Translations under genes and position numbers: made by a program
Assembly (NCBI GenBank): GCA_045224495.1
Contig: JBGVAK010000141.1
Span: 1 to 13,678, forward strand
DNA: 13,678 nucleotides
Direction of reading: 5' to 3'
Source: RUG472 sp045224495
GTDB taxonomy: Bacteria; Bacillota; Clostridia; Christensenellales; CAG-138
Shown: in pieces, positions 1-7,704 of the stretch
How the letters are laid out: the number at the start of each line of letters is the position of its first letter
Position numbering within the stretch: the stretch's first letter is position 1
Notes under the pieces: model-generated
The model's input: the letters and a program-made list of their open reading frames with translations, nothing else
Told to the model about the DNA's origin: nothing
Databases searched by the model: none

Positions 1-2637
1 GGAGAAGTTGAGGTCGATATCGGGGGTCTTGTCCCCCTTGAAGCCCAGGAAGACCTCGAAGGGGATCTCGAACCCGTCCTTTTTGAGGGGCGCGCCGCAG
101 ACCGGGCAGGCTTTGTCCGGCAGATCGACGCCCGTGTTATACTGCAGGGGATCGATGTCAAAATCGCTGTACTTGCAGTTGGGGCAGACGTAATGGGGCG
201 GCAGGGGGTTCACCTCGGTGATACCCGCCATGGTGGCCACAAAGGAGCTGCCCACGGAGCCTCGGGAGCCTACCAGATACCCATCGGAGTTGGACTTGTG
301 GACCAGCCGCTGGGCCATGAGGTACAACGAGGCGAAGTGGTTGCCGATGATGGACTTCAGCTCCTTGTCGAGGCGCTTTTGCACCACGTCTGGCAGGGGA
401 TCGCCGTAGATGCTGTGGGCCTTGTCCATGGTCATGCGGGTGAGCTCGTTCTCCGCGTCGGGGATCATGGGCGCGTGGGTGCCGTCGGGGAAGGGCTTCA
501 AGACCTCTATCTCGTCGGCGATGGCGGCGGGGTTGTCGATGACCACTTCCTTGGCCCGGTCGCCCAAATAGGCGAACTCCTCCAACATCTCCTGGGTGGG
601 CTTGAAGTACAGGGGCGCCTGGAAGGCCGCGTCGTCGAAGCCCAGCTTGTAGAGCAGGATCTGCCGATAGATGGCGTCCTCAGGCTCTAAAAAGTGCACG
701 TCGCCGGTGGCCACGGTCCGCTTGCCCAGCTTGTCGCCCAAAGCGAGGATGCGGCGGTTGATGTCGTGGAGAGCCTCCTCATCCTGTAGCCGGCCCTCCC
801 GGACCAGGAAGGCGTTGTTGCCGTCGGGCTGGATCTCCAGATAGTCGTAATAGCCGGCGATCTGCAGCAGCTTTTCCTCCGGCTCCCCGTCCAGGACCGC
901 CCGGTACAGCTCCCCCGCCTCGCAGGCGGAACCCAATATGAGCCCGCCCCGGAAGACGGACAGCATGCTCCGGGGGATCAGGGGCTTGCCGCCCCGCAGA
1001 TGGTCCAAATTGGAGAAGCTGATGAGCTTATAGAGGTTCTTCATGCCCGGCTGATCCTTGGCGAGGATCACGATATGGTATGTTTTCTGCTTCTCCTTCT
1101 TCCTGTGCCTATCCCGCTCCTCGGCGGCGTCGGGCACCACGGGCAGGGTGTGGACGCCCATGGTCTTCAGCTCCTCCGCCATCTTCATGAGGAGCATGGC
1201 GCAGGAGTTGGCGTCGTCGTCGGCCCGATGGTGGCTGCCCATGTCGATGCCGTAATGGGCGCAAAGGGTGTCCAGCTTGTGGTTCTCCACGTCGTCGTGG
1301 AGGATGTACCGGGAGAGCATGAGGGTGTCCGCGTAGGGCAAGTCGAAGCGGATTCCGAACCGCTCCCCGTGGTGGGTGATGAAGCCGATGTCGAACCGGG
1401 CGTTGTGGGCCACCAGGCAGGCGCTGCCGCAGAAATCGCGGAACCGCTTCAGGGCGTCCCGGCTGGAGGGGGCGCCGGCCAGCATGTCCTTGGTGATGCC
1501 GGTGAGCTCCGTGATCTTCTTGGGGATGACCACGCCGTCGTCGATAAAGGTGTCGAACCGCTCCGTGACCTTCCCGTCCACCAGGCGGACCGCGCCGATC
1601 TCGATGATGTCGCAGGATTCCGCCTTGAGGCCCGTGGTCTCGATATCGAAGGCCACGTACTCCCCCTCCATGGGGAAGTCCACGGTGTCGGGCTGCAGAT
1701 ACCCCTCCACGCCGTAGAGGGCCTTGACGCCGGTGGCCTTCGCTGCCTTGGCCGCCTCCGGGAAGGACTGGACGTTGCCGTGGTCCGTGATGGCCAGGGC
1801 CTTGTGGCCCCAGCGGGCGGCGGTCTTGAAAGCCTCGGTCAGGTCCGTGATGCCGTCCATGGTGGACATGCGAGTGTGCAGATGCAACTCCGCCCGTTTC
1901 TCCTCGGCGGTGTCCTGCCGCAGGGCCCGGTCCACATAGTTGCAGTCGTTGATATAGAAATTCAGCTCGGGATTGAACTTTCGGCTCTTGCAGGCACCCC
2001 GCAGGACAAAGTCCTTCCCCTTCTTATTGGCCGTCTCGATCCAGTATAGAAATCGCTGGGCTTTCCACTCCTCGAAGAAGGTGGCCTCGCAGTAGACGGA
2101 ATCCGTGAAGTCCGTCACGTTCATCTGCACCCGCCAGCTGCTCTTGCCGTTCTCCTTCTTGTTGCCCCAGCCCTCCCGGAGCGTGGAGGACACCAAGCGG
2201 CCCTCGATGGTGTAGAGCCTGTCCCCCTCCATAAGGTCGTGGATGGGGACCCGTTTGCCGCTGGGGATGCGGCTGCCCAGGAGGATGCCGTGCTCCGGCA
2301 GGTCCGCTTCGACCACGTTGGTCTTCTTCACCACCACCGCCGCAGAGGGAGGCACGGGGGCCACCGCCGGGGCGACAGGCTGAGGCGCGGGGGCGGGTTC
2401 GGCGGCAGGCGCTTCCTCCGGAGGACGGACCGTATAGGCGAAGATCAGGGCATAGCGAGGCAACAAAGCCCTCATGGCGCCCTCGAAGGACCTGAGCCGC
2501 TCCTCGGGCAAGGGCGCGCCAAGGACACAGGACATCTCCAGGGTGTCGGTGCTCCGAATAAGGTGCACGTTCTCGATGGTGATCTCCCGCTCCGTGATGC
2601 CCGCCTGTTCGTATGCCTGTCGAAGGGGCTGTTCCAT
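1..2637 (-). CDS. polC: DNA polymerase III alpha subunit, PolC type (3' part missing)
   Basis: Replicative DNA polymerase of low-GC-type Gram-positive bacteria, acting at the replication fork with built-in 3'-5' proofreading. The window holds residues 1-879 of a family usually near 1,430; the gene runs off the left edge in frame. Visible in order: an N-terminal domain (about 1-70), a Pro/Ala-rich linker (72-100), an OB-fold region (about 130-240), the start of the PHP domain (ELHLHTRMSTMDG from 250), an inserted DnaQ-like exonuclease (DIETTG from 331, HNARFD from 411, HRADDDA from 470), the rest of PHP, the palm motif GSRGSVGSS, a four-Cys zinc site (C818, C821, C844, C847), and GDKTPDIDLNFS with the catalytic pair D873/D875 at the cut. 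Exonuclease inside PHP is diagnostic of PolC rather than DnaE. An in-frame TGA lies five codons upstream of the ATG, and GAGG sits five bases before it, which fixes the start. It follows ispG after a hairpin-rich spacer. Confidence 0.97.
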   Translation of the reverse strand, partial: MEQPLRQAYEQAGITEREITIENVHLIRSTDTLEMSCVLGAPLPEERLRSFEGAMRALLPRYALIFAYTVRPPEEAPAAEPAPAPQPVAPAVAPVPPSAAVVVKKTNVVEADLPEHGILLGSRIPSGKRVPIHDLMEGDRLYTIEGRLVSSTLREGWGNKKENGKSSWRVQMNVTDFTDSVYCEATFFEEWKAQRFLYWIETANKKGKDFVLRGACKSRKFNPELNFYINDCNYVDRALRQDTAEEKRAELHLHTRMSTMDGITDLTEAFKTAARWGHKALAITDHGNVQSFPEAAKAAKATGVKALYGVEGYLQPDTVDFPMEGEYVAFDIETTGLKAESCDIIEIGAVRLVDGKVTERFDTFIDDGVVIPKKITELTGITKDMLAGAPSSRDALKRFRDFCGSACLVAHNARFDIGFITHHGERFGIRFDLPYADTLMLSRYILHDDVENHKLDTLCAHYGIDMGSHHRADDDANSCAMLLMKMAEELKTMGVHTLPVVPDAAEERDRHRKKEKQKTYHIVILAKDQPGMKNLYKLISFSNLDHLRGGKPLIPRSMLSVFRGGLILGSACEAGELYRAVLDGEPEEKLLQIAGYYDYLEIQPDGNNAFLVREGRLQDEEALHDINRRILALGDKLGKRTVATGDVHFLEPEDAIYRQILLYKLGFDDAAFQAPLYFKPTQEMLEEFAYLGDRAKEVVIDNPAAIADEIEVLKPFPDGTHAPMIPDAENELTRMTMDKAHSIYGDPLPDVVQKRLDKELKSIIGNHFASLYLMAQRLVHKSNSDGYLVGSRGSVGSSFVATMAGITEVNPLPPHYVCPNCKYSDFDIDPLQYNTGVDLPDKACPVCGAPLKKDGFEIPFEVFLGFKGDKTPDIDLNFS

Positions 2638-2653
2638 GGCTACCTCGATTCAT

Positions 2654-2682
2654 CCCGTCGAAAAACTGCGTTTTTCAACGGG
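2654..2682 (-). repeat. 12-bp stem hairpin close to polC start
   Basis: On the minus strand CCCGTTGAAAAA pairs with TTTTTCGACGGG around loop CGCAG. Eleven pairs are Watson-Crick and one is a U-G wobble; on the plus strand the same position is a C/A mismatch, so the fold suits RNA made in the polC direction. It ends 17 bases before the polC ATG. No U tract follows it outside the stem, so it is unlikely to be a normal terminator. Confidence 0.75.
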
Positions 2683-2709
2683 CTGGGCTCCGCCTTCGCT
2701 ACGCTTCCA

Positions 2710-2750
2710 GGCCCCGCCTATAAACCTTCGGTTTACCGGGCGGCGGGTCC
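2710..2750 (-). repeat. Two-tier hairpin in the ispG-polC spacer
   Basis: Inner stem TAAACC/GGTTTA is perfect, with a three-base loop (2727-2729). An outer stem of nine positions, 2710-2718 against 2742-2750, has one mismatch. An uneven internal loop (2 bases on one side, 6 on the other) separates the two tiers. There is no trailing U run. Confidence 0.65.
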
Positions 2751-2758
2751 TGCAAGGA

Positions 2759-2791
2759 GTGAGATTCACCGCACATGTCGCTGAATCTCAC
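2759..2791 (-). repeat. 10-bp perfect inverted repeat
   Basis: GTGAGATTCA and TGAATCTCAC are exact reverse complements spaced by 13 bases that themselves contain the palindrome ACATGT. Because the arms are perfect and the whole is close to symmetric, it could be an RNA hairpin or a site for a dimeric DNA-binding protein. No regulator gene is nearby to suggest which. Confidence 0.7.
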
Positions 2792-2832
2792 GTATTGAAA
2801 GCTGCTCTTTCTTCCTCCGCTTGTTGTATGCA

Positions 2833-2847
2833 CGCGGCTACACCGCG
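2833..2847 (-). repeat. Small GC hairpin just after ispG
   Basis: CGCGG and CCGCG pair around a five-base loop; a G-U pair can extend it by one on the minus strand. It lies 16 bases beyond the ispG stop codon. It is followed by an A/C-rich stretch rather than U residues, so it is at best a weak or factor-dependent 3'-end structure. Confidence 0.4.
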
Positions 2848-2862
2848 CTTATATTGCTCCGA

Positions 2863-3909
2863 TCAATGGGTAAGCATCTCGTTGGCCTCGCGGACCAGGC
2901 GATCCAATATCTCCTGCACGGGGCCCGCGGCCTCCTTCTCGCCATGGCGGAACAGTACCCCGTTCCCCTGGCCGAAGGCGATGCCGATGTCCGCGTCGGA
3001 GGCCTCCCCCGGCCCGTTGACGGCGCAGCCCATGACCGCGATCTTGAGATACCCACAGTCATGGCGCACGTGCTCGTCCACATAGGCCGCGATGGCGGGC
3101 AGATCCACCCGCGTCCGGCCGCAGGTGGGGCAGGAGATGATCTCCACGTCGTTCTTACGGACGCCGACGGCTGCCAGGATCTTCTTGGCCGCCAGCACCT
3201 CCTGCACGGGATCGCCGGTGAGGCTCACCCGGACGGTGTCGCCGATGCCGTCCATGAGAAGGCTCCCGATGCCGGCGGCGGACTTGATGAGGCCCGCCTC
3301 GCCGCTGCCCGTCTCGGTGACGCCCACGTGGAGCGGGTAGTCCGTGAGCTCGTGGAGTTTGCGCATGGCTGCCACGGTGTAGCGGACGTTGGAATGCTTC
3401 ACGGAGATGACCGTGTCGTAGAACCCCTCCGCTTCCAGCAGCCGCACGTGCTCGAGGGCGCTCTCCACCATGGCGACCACGGGGTCGTCGGGGTGGTTGG
3501 CGCGGTTGTCCTTGTTGAGGGAGCCGCCGTTGACGCCGATGCGGATGGGGATATGATGCATCTTGCAGCAGTCCACCACGGCCTTGACCCGGTCAGGGGC
3601 GCCGATGTTGCCCGGGTTGATACGGAGCTTCCTGCAGCCGTTCTCCACGGCGGCCATGGCCAGCCGGTAATCAAAGTGCACGTCCGCCACCAGAGGGACG
3701 GTGATCTCGTCCACGATCTCCCGGAGAGCCCTGGCCGCGTTCATATCGAATACGGCGGAACGGACGATCTCGCAGCCCGCCGCCTCCAGGCGATGGATCT
3801 GCGCCACGGTGGCCGCCGCGTCCCGGGTGTCCGTGTTGGTCATGGACTGGATGGTCACGGGGGCGCCGCCGCCTACGGGCACGCTGCCCACAAGCACCTG
3901 TCTGGTCAT
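2863..3909 (-). CDS. ispG: 4-hydroxy-3-methylbut-2-en-1-yl diphosphate synthase
   Basis: Cytosolic Fe-S enzyme of the MEP isoprenoid pathway that reductively converts ME-cPP to HMBPP. The 348 residues match the short bacterial form: a TIM-barrel-like N-terminal part with QSMTNTDTRD (21-30), VADVHFDYRLA and RINPGNIG (97-103), then a C-terminal iron-sulfur domain. The expected three Cys ligands are at C260 and C263 (CPTCGR) and C295 (MGCAVNGPGE), with E302 the likely fourth ligand. Residues 50-55 read RSAVFD where many homologues have RVAVPD, a mild deviation. The start is four bases after the rseP stop, with CGAGGG seven bases ahead of the ATG, so translation is probably coupled to rseP. It supplies the same pathway as dxr two genes upstream. 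HMBPP reduction (ispH) is not in this window. Confidence 0.97.
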   Translation of the reverse strand: MTRQVLVGSVPVGGGAPVTIQSMTNTDTRDAAATVAQIHRLEAAGCEIVRSAVFDMNAARALREIVDEITVPLVADVHFDYRLAMAAVENGCRKLRINPGNIGAPDRVKAVVDCCKMHHIPIRIGVNGGSLNKDNRANHPDDPVVAMVESALEHVRLLEAEGFYDTVISVKHSNVRYTVAAMRKLHELTDYPLHVGVTETGSGEAGLIKSAAGIGSLLMDGIGDTVRVSLTGDPVQEVLAAKKILAAVGVRKNDVEIISCPTCGRTRVDLPAIAAYVDEHVRHDCGYLKIAVMGCAVNGPGEASDADIGIAFGQGNGVLFRHGEKEAAGPVQEILDRLVREANEMLTH

Positions 3910-3913
3910 AGCG

Positions 3914-4945
3914 TTACCCTCGGATGAGCCGCAGCACGTCGTTGAAGGTGACCACCACCACCAGTATGAGCAAGAGGCCGATGCCCACGAGATGGACCAT
4001 GCCCTCCTTCTCCGGCGGCACGGGCTTGCCCCGGACCCACTCGATGAGGATGAACAGGATCCGGCCGCCGTCCAGACCCGGGATGGGGAACAGGTTGAAG
4101 ACGCCCAGATTCACGCTGAGCAGGGTGCAGAGGTTCAGCACCATATACCAGCCGGAGTCCGCCGCCTGGCCCAAAAGCTGGATGATGCCCACGGGCCCAG
4201 CCATATCCTTCAAGGTGGCCTCCCGGGTGAACAGCATGCCCAGGGATTTGAACACCAGGCCGGCCATCTCCCAGCAGGTGGCCGCACCCTCTCGGATGGC
4301 ATAGCCAAGGCCCACCTTCTTGACGCCGTAGGCCAACGTCACGCCCATGAAGTTGGCGCCGGTCTCGGGGTTGTAGAGATCGGAAAGGACCAAGGTCTCC
4401 TCCCGGCCGTCCCGCAGGACCACCACCTCCATATGGGCGGCGTCCGCTGCGGCCACGGCGCCGGTCAGATCCTCGTAGCTGGCCAGAGTCTTGCCGTCCA
4501 CGGTGAGGAACCGATCCCCCGCCTGAAGGCCGGCGACCTGAGCGGGGCTGCTGTCGTTGACGCCCTGGATGTAGATCTGGCTCTCGTCGGCCACGCCCCA
4601 GCCCAGGAGCAGGATCACGGCCAGCACGAAGGCCAGGACAAAGTTCATGACCGGCCCCGCCAGGATGACGAGGAACCGCTTCCATGCCTTTTGGGCGTTG
4701 AAGCAGCGCTCGTCCTTGACCCCGTCGTCCTCGCCGTAGAAGCGGCACATGCCGCCCAGGGGCAGGGCCCGCAGGTTATATTCGATGCCTTTCTTTTTGA
4801 AGCCCACGATCTTGGGCCCCATGCCGATGGCGTATTCCAGGATGGTGAAGCCCAGGAGCCGCCCCGCCGTGTAGTGACCCAGCTCGTGGATCATGACCAG
4901 GACGGACAGCAGCAGCAGCGCTTCGATGATGCGTACAAACGTCAT
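3914..4945 (-). CDS. rseP: RseP/RasP-type intramembrane zinc metalloprotease (site-2 protease)
   Basis: Polytopic membrane protease of the M50 family that cuts substrates inside the membrane, such as anti-sigma factors and leftover signal peptides. Its target here is unknown. The 343 residues show an N-terminal transmembrane helix carrying HELGH (H20, E21, H24), a second hydrophobic segment (about 92-116), a PDZ domain (about 122-190), and C-terminal helices with NLFPIPGLDGGR (284-295), where D292 is the third zinc ligand. Many relatives have PALDGGR where this one has PGLDGGR. The ATG overlaps the dxr stop as ATGA (4942-4945), and AGAGGAG lies six bases upstream, both supporting this start. 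The position between dxr and ispG is the usual one in Firmicutes. Confidence 0.96.
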   Translation of the reverse strand: MTFVRIIEALLLLSVLVMIHELGHYTAGRLLGFTILEYAIGMGPKIVGFKKKGIEYNLRALPLGGMCRFYGEDDGVKDERCFNAQKAWKRFLVILAGPVMNFVLAFVLAVILLLGWGVADESQIYIQGVNDSSPAQVAGLQAGDRFLTVDGKTLASYEDLTGAVAAADAAHMEVVVLRDGREETLVLSDLYNPETGANFMGVTLAYGVKKVGLGYAIREGAATCWEMAGLVFKSLGMLFTREATLKDMAGPVGIIQLLGQAADSGWYMVLNLCTLLSVNLGVFNLFPIPGLDGGRILFILIEWVRGKPVPPEKEGMVHLVGIGLLLILVVVVTFNDVLRLIRG

Positions 4946-6072
4946 GCCAAACTCCTCTTGTGTTGAAACTCGTCCACCAGCCGCCGGGCTTCCCCGTCGG
5001 CCGCCAGAATATCGTCAAGGCCCTTCATGGGCCGGTTCGTGAAGCGATCGAGGGCGTAGGAAACGCTTTCCTCGATCTCTAAAAAGCCCAGTTGCCCGTC
5101 GAAAAACAGCTCCGCCGCCCGCTCGTTGGCCCCGTTGTAGACCACGGGACAGCCGCCGCCCGCCTGTAAACAGTCGTAGGCCATCTGCAGGGCCGGGAAC
5201 CGGGCCATATCGGGCCTAAAGAAGCTCAGGTCCGGATGCTCCCACAGGTGCAGGGGCGTAGCCGGGGATGGCACCCGCTCGGGCCAGGTCATGGCGTACT
5301 GGATGGGCAGGCGCATGTCGGCGTTGCTGAGGTTCGCCATGACGGTGCCGTCCCGGTATGCCACCATGCTGTGGACCACGGACTGGGGGTGAATCAGCAC
5401 CTCGATCCGCTCCCCGGGAAAGTCGAAGAGCCGCGACGCCTCCATGACCTCCAATCCCTTGTTCATGAGGGTGGCCGAATCCAGAGAGATCTTCCGCCCC
5501 ATGGACCAGGTGGGATGCTTCACCGCCTCGCTGGGCGTGATGCTTCTGAGTTCCTCCCGGGGCCGCCGGAAGAAGGGGCCGCCGGAGGCCGTCAGGATCA
5601 GCTTCTCCACCTCGTCCCGCCGACCGTTCTGCAGGCACTGGAAGATGGCGGACTGCTCGCTGTCCACGGGCAGCAGCTCTCCCCCGCCCGCCTGCAGCGC
5701 CTCCTTCACGAGATCGCCGCCGCAGACCAGGGACTCCTTGTTGGCGATGGCCACCCGCTTCCCAGCCCTCAGGGCCGATAGCAGGGGTTTGAGGGCGGCG
5801 ATGCCGGAGATGGCCAGCACCACCACGTCCACCCGTGGATCCGCTGCCAGGTCATAGAGGGCCTGCTCCCCATGGCGCACGTCCGTGCCGGGGATGGGCC
5901 GGGAGAACACGGCCACGGAAGGCCGCTCCGCCTCCATCTGCGCCCGAAAGGCCTGTTCGCTGCTGTGGGCGCTGATGCCGTAGAGCCGAAACAGGTCCGG
6001 ATGCCGGCGCACCACGTCCAAAGCCTGTTTGCCGATGGAGCCGGTGCTGCCCAGGATCGCCACGTTTTTCAT
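4942..6072 (-). CDS. dxr: 1-deoxy-D-xylulose 5-phosphate reductoisomerase
   Basis: Cytosolic NADPH- and metal-dependent enzyme that turns DXP into MEP, the committed step of the MEP pathway. The 376 residues are near the family norm. The NADPH-binding loop GSTGSIG is at 8-14, ANKESLV at 110-116, the metal-binding D137-S-E139 lies in LLPVDSEQSAIFQ, and the substrate region includes LTASGGPF (160-167) and HPTWSMGRKISLDSATLMN (186-204). I chose the ATG at 6072 because the protein begins MKNVAILGSTGSIG, as in the family, and AAAGGAG stands seven bases ahead of it. An upstream in-frame ATG at 6168 would add 32 residues that lie over cdsA and do not look like protein. It starts 13 bases after cdsA and overlaps rseP by four bases. 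Confidence 0.97.
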   Translation of the reverse strand: MKNVAILGSTGSIGKQALDVVRRHPDLFRLYGISAHSSEQAFRAQMEAERPSVAVFSRPIPGTDVRHGEQALYDLAADPRVDVVVLAISGIAALKPLLSALRAGKRVAIANKESLVCGGDLVKEALQAGGGELLPVDSEQSAIFQCLQNGRRDEVEKLILTASGGPFFRRPREELRSITPSEAVKHPTWSMGRKISLDSATLMNKGLEVMEASRLFDFPGERIEVLIHPQSVVHSMVAYRDGTVMANLSNADMRLPIQYAMTWPERVPSPATPLHLWEHPDLSFFRPDMARFPALQMAYDCLQAGGGCPVVYNGANERAAELFFDGQLGFLEIEESVSYALDRFTNRPMKGLDDILAADGEARRLVDEFQHKRSLA

Positions 6073-6085
6073 GGTCAAGCTCCTT

Positions 6086-6910
6086 TCAAGAGAGGGCCAG
6101 GATGCAGAAGGCCAGCACCACCGGCGCGCAGAGAAGGACGCTGTCCAGCCGATCCAGGAAGCCGCCATGGCCCGGCAGGGTCTCGGAAAAATCCTTCATA
6201 TCGGCACCGCGTTTGAGGCAGCTGGCGAACAGATCGCCGAACTGACCCGCCACGCCGCAGATGAATCCCAAGGACAGGAGGGAGATGAGGCCCATGCCCC
6301 GCCCCGGCTCCCACAGCCTTTGAGCATAGAAGAGGCCCAGGCCCATGAGCACGGACCCGATCAGGTTGAACACGGCCCCTTCCACGGTCTTCTTGGGGCT
6401 GATCTTGGGGGCCAGAGGGGTCTTGCCGAAGGCCCTGCCCCCGAAGTAGGCGAATGTATCCCCCGCCGAGGGGCACAGGATGGCTGCGCAGCAGGCGGTC
6501 TTGGCCATCCAGGGCGGCAAGGCGAAATAGATGGCCACCAGGACGCATTCGCTCAAGATGGGGTACACGAAGGGCAGCAGGCAGTAGGCCGCTGTGGAGA
6601 AGTCGTCCCGCATGAGCAGGACCTGCCCCACCATGGTGGCCGCCACCATCAGCAGGCCGAAGGCGAAGACCACCGATAGATTATAGGACGTCAAATAGTA
6701 AACAATGCCGAAAAAGCCGGCGAAGATATAGGCGGGCGTGATGACGATCTCCTTGCCCATGGCCTTGATGAGGGCGTCCATCTCCTTGATGGTGATGAGA
6801 TACACCCCGCCGAAGATCAGCAGGAACACGATGTCCCCCAGGTGTAAACACAGCACCAGGAGCCCTATGAGGAATATGCCCGTAAAGACGCGGATCAGCG
6901 TTTTTTTCAT
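6086..6910 (-). CDS. cdsA: Phosphatidate cytidylyltransferase (CDP-diglyceride synthase)
   Basis: Integral membrane enzyme that makes CDP-diacylglycerol from phosphatidic acid and CTP, feeding all phospholipid head-group synthesis. The 274 residues form about eight hydrophobic segments. The family signature is at 230-256 near the C terminus: SCLKRGADMKD, then PGHGGFLDRLD. The first ATG that gives a family-like N terminus (MKKTLIRVFTGIF) is at 6910; its A is the last base of the uppS TGA (TGATG), and GGAGG sits six bases upstream. A longer frame from 7033 would lie across the uppS 3' end and is rejected. Translational coupling to uppS is likely. Confidence 0.96.
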   Translation of the reverse strand: MKKTLIRVFTGIFLIGLLVLCLHLGDIVFLLIFGGVYLITIKEMDALIKAMGKEIVITPAYIFAGFFGIVYYLTSYNLSVVFAFGLLMVAATMVGQVLLMRDDFSTAAYCLLPFVYPILSECVLVAIYFALPPWMAKTACCAAILCPSAGDTFAYFGGRAFGKTPLAPKISPKKTVEGAVFNLIGSVLMGLGLFYAQRLWEPGRGMGLISLLSLGFICGVAGQFGDLFASCLKRGADMKDFSETLPGHGGFLDRLDSVLLCAPVVLAFCILALS

Positions 6911-7647
6911 CACAGACCTCCGAATCGGCGGCCCCGGCTGGCGAAAACCCGAAGAGCCTTTATATACTCGTCCCGGGTGAAGTCGGGCCAGTAGATGGGC
7001 GTGAAGTAGAGCTCCGCATAGGCTGCCTGCCAAAGGAGGAAGTTGCTCAAGCGCTCCTCGCCGCTGGTGCGGATCATCAGATCCAGCTCCGGCTGCCCGG
7101 CGGAATAGAGCTCGCTTTCAAAGGCCTCGTCCCCGGGGTATTCACCGAGCTCGACAGCCTTCTCGGCGCAGCGGCGCACCGCCCGCAGGATCTCCGCCCG
7201 GCTGCCGTAATTGAGGGCGATATTGAGGCGCAGGCCGGTGTTTGCCCGGGTCTTGTCCTCCGCCCGCAACAATGCAGCCCGGACCTTCTCCGGGAAGGGG
7301 TCCTTCTCTCCGAAGATGGTGATGCGGACATTGTTCTCGTGGAGCTCGTCGATCTCGCTGTTGAAATACTCGATGAGCAGGGAGAAGAGGACGCTCTTCT
7401 CCTCCTCGGGCCGCCGCCAGTTCTCCGTGGAGAAGGCGTAAAGGGTCAGGGCCTTGACGCCCGCGTCGGAGGAGAATCGAATGATTTCCCGAAGGCGCTC
7501 CGTCCCCGCCCGATGGCCGAAGCTCCTAGGCAGGCCCCGCTGTTGGGCCCAGCGGCCGTTGCCGTCCATGACGATGGCCACGTGCCGGGGCAGGGTCTCC
7601 GGTTTCAGGCCGAGGGTATTCAGTTCTTCCGCAGTCAGTTTGGCCAT
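6910..7647 (-). CDS. uppS: Undecaprenyl diphosphate synthase (cis-prenyltransferase)
   Basis: Cytosolic, membrane-associated enzyme that condenses isopentenyl diphosphate onto farnesyl diphosphate to make the C55 lipid carrier for peptidoglycan and other wall polymers. The 245 residues are of standard length. Motifs: VAIVMDGNGRWA with catalytic D28, FGHRAG (43-48), LYAFSTENW (69-77), LNYGSR (145-150), and RTSGE (193-197) followed by LSNFLLWQAAYAELYF. I choose the ATG at 7647 because AAGGGAGG lies just before it. The alternative ATG at 7662 adds only five residues and has no ribosome binding site; it would also contain that Shine-Dalgarno sequence. A stable hairpin precedes the gene. Its substrate comes from the pathway served by dxr and ispG in the same operon. 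Confidence 0.97.
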   Translation of the reverse strand: MAKLTAEELNTLGLKPETLPRHVAIVMDGNGRWAQQRGLPRSFGHRAGTERLREIIRFSSDAGVKALTLYAFSTENWRRPEEEKSVLFSLLIEYFNSEIDELHENNVRITIFGEKDPFPEKVRAALLRAEDKTRANTGLRLNIALNYGSRAEILRAVRRCAEKAVELGEYPGDEAFESELYSAGQPELDLMIRTSGEERLSNFLLWQAAYAELYFTPIYWPDFTRDEYIKALRVFASRGRRFGGL

Positions 7648-7668
7648 GGGGCCTCCCTTCATAAATAG

Positions 7669-7695
7669 GATGCAAAGCGAAAACCGCCTTGCATC
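7669..7695 (-). promoter_or_regulatory. Hairpin in the leader just upstream of uppS
   Basis: On the minus strand GATGCAAGGCG pairs with CGCTTTGCATC around loop GTTTT: an 11-bp stem with one G-U wobble that is an A/C mismatch on the plus strand. It lies between the stop of the small ORF (7705) and the uppS ribosome binding site. The bases after it are CTATTTAT, only weakly U-rich, so termination would be partial at best. It may be an attenuator, an mRNA-processing site, or a stabiliser of the uppS-side transcript. Confidence 0.6.
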
Positions 7696-7704
7696 GCTAT
7701 TCGC

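Larger units (their letters stand above)
2638..2862 (-). other. Hairpin-rich ispG-polC spacer
   Basis: A 225-base gap in an otherwise compact gene string. I find no coding frame in it that resembles a protein family. It holds at least four inverted repeats, listed separately, and no hairpin is followed by a U run on the minus strand, so I see no standard terminator. No convincing -35/-10 pair for polC was found. The part between hairpins is GC-rich and the flank next to ispG is more AT-rich. It may be a dispersed repeat element, a leader RNA for polC, or both; neither can be decided from one copy. Confidence 0.6.

Noticed and set aside
2024..2653. A 209-residue minus-strand frame over the polC 5' region
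   Set aside because: It is a shifted frame of polC; the true frame starts at 2637 and shows PolC motifs through to the window edge.
2654..2682. Rho-independent terminator between ispG and polC
   Set aside because: The run of five T is inside the stem, not after it, and the bases that follow are GATGAATCG.
193..4966. Several long plus-strand frames opposite polC, ispG and rseP (for example 1000-2049, 2821-3927, 3701-4966)
   Set aside because: Low-complexity products rich in Gly, Val, Asp and His with no recognisable domain, each lying over a gene with full motif support on the other strand.
6073..6168. Upstream in-frame start for dxr
   Set aside because: The extra 32 residues lie over cdsA, are Trp/Ser/Ala-rich, and come before the family N terminus MKNVAILGSTG; the ribosome binding site favours 6072.
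6911..7033. Upstream in-frame start for cdsA
   Set aside because: The extension overlaps the uppS 3' end in another frame; GGAGG and the TGATG junction mark 6910 as the start.
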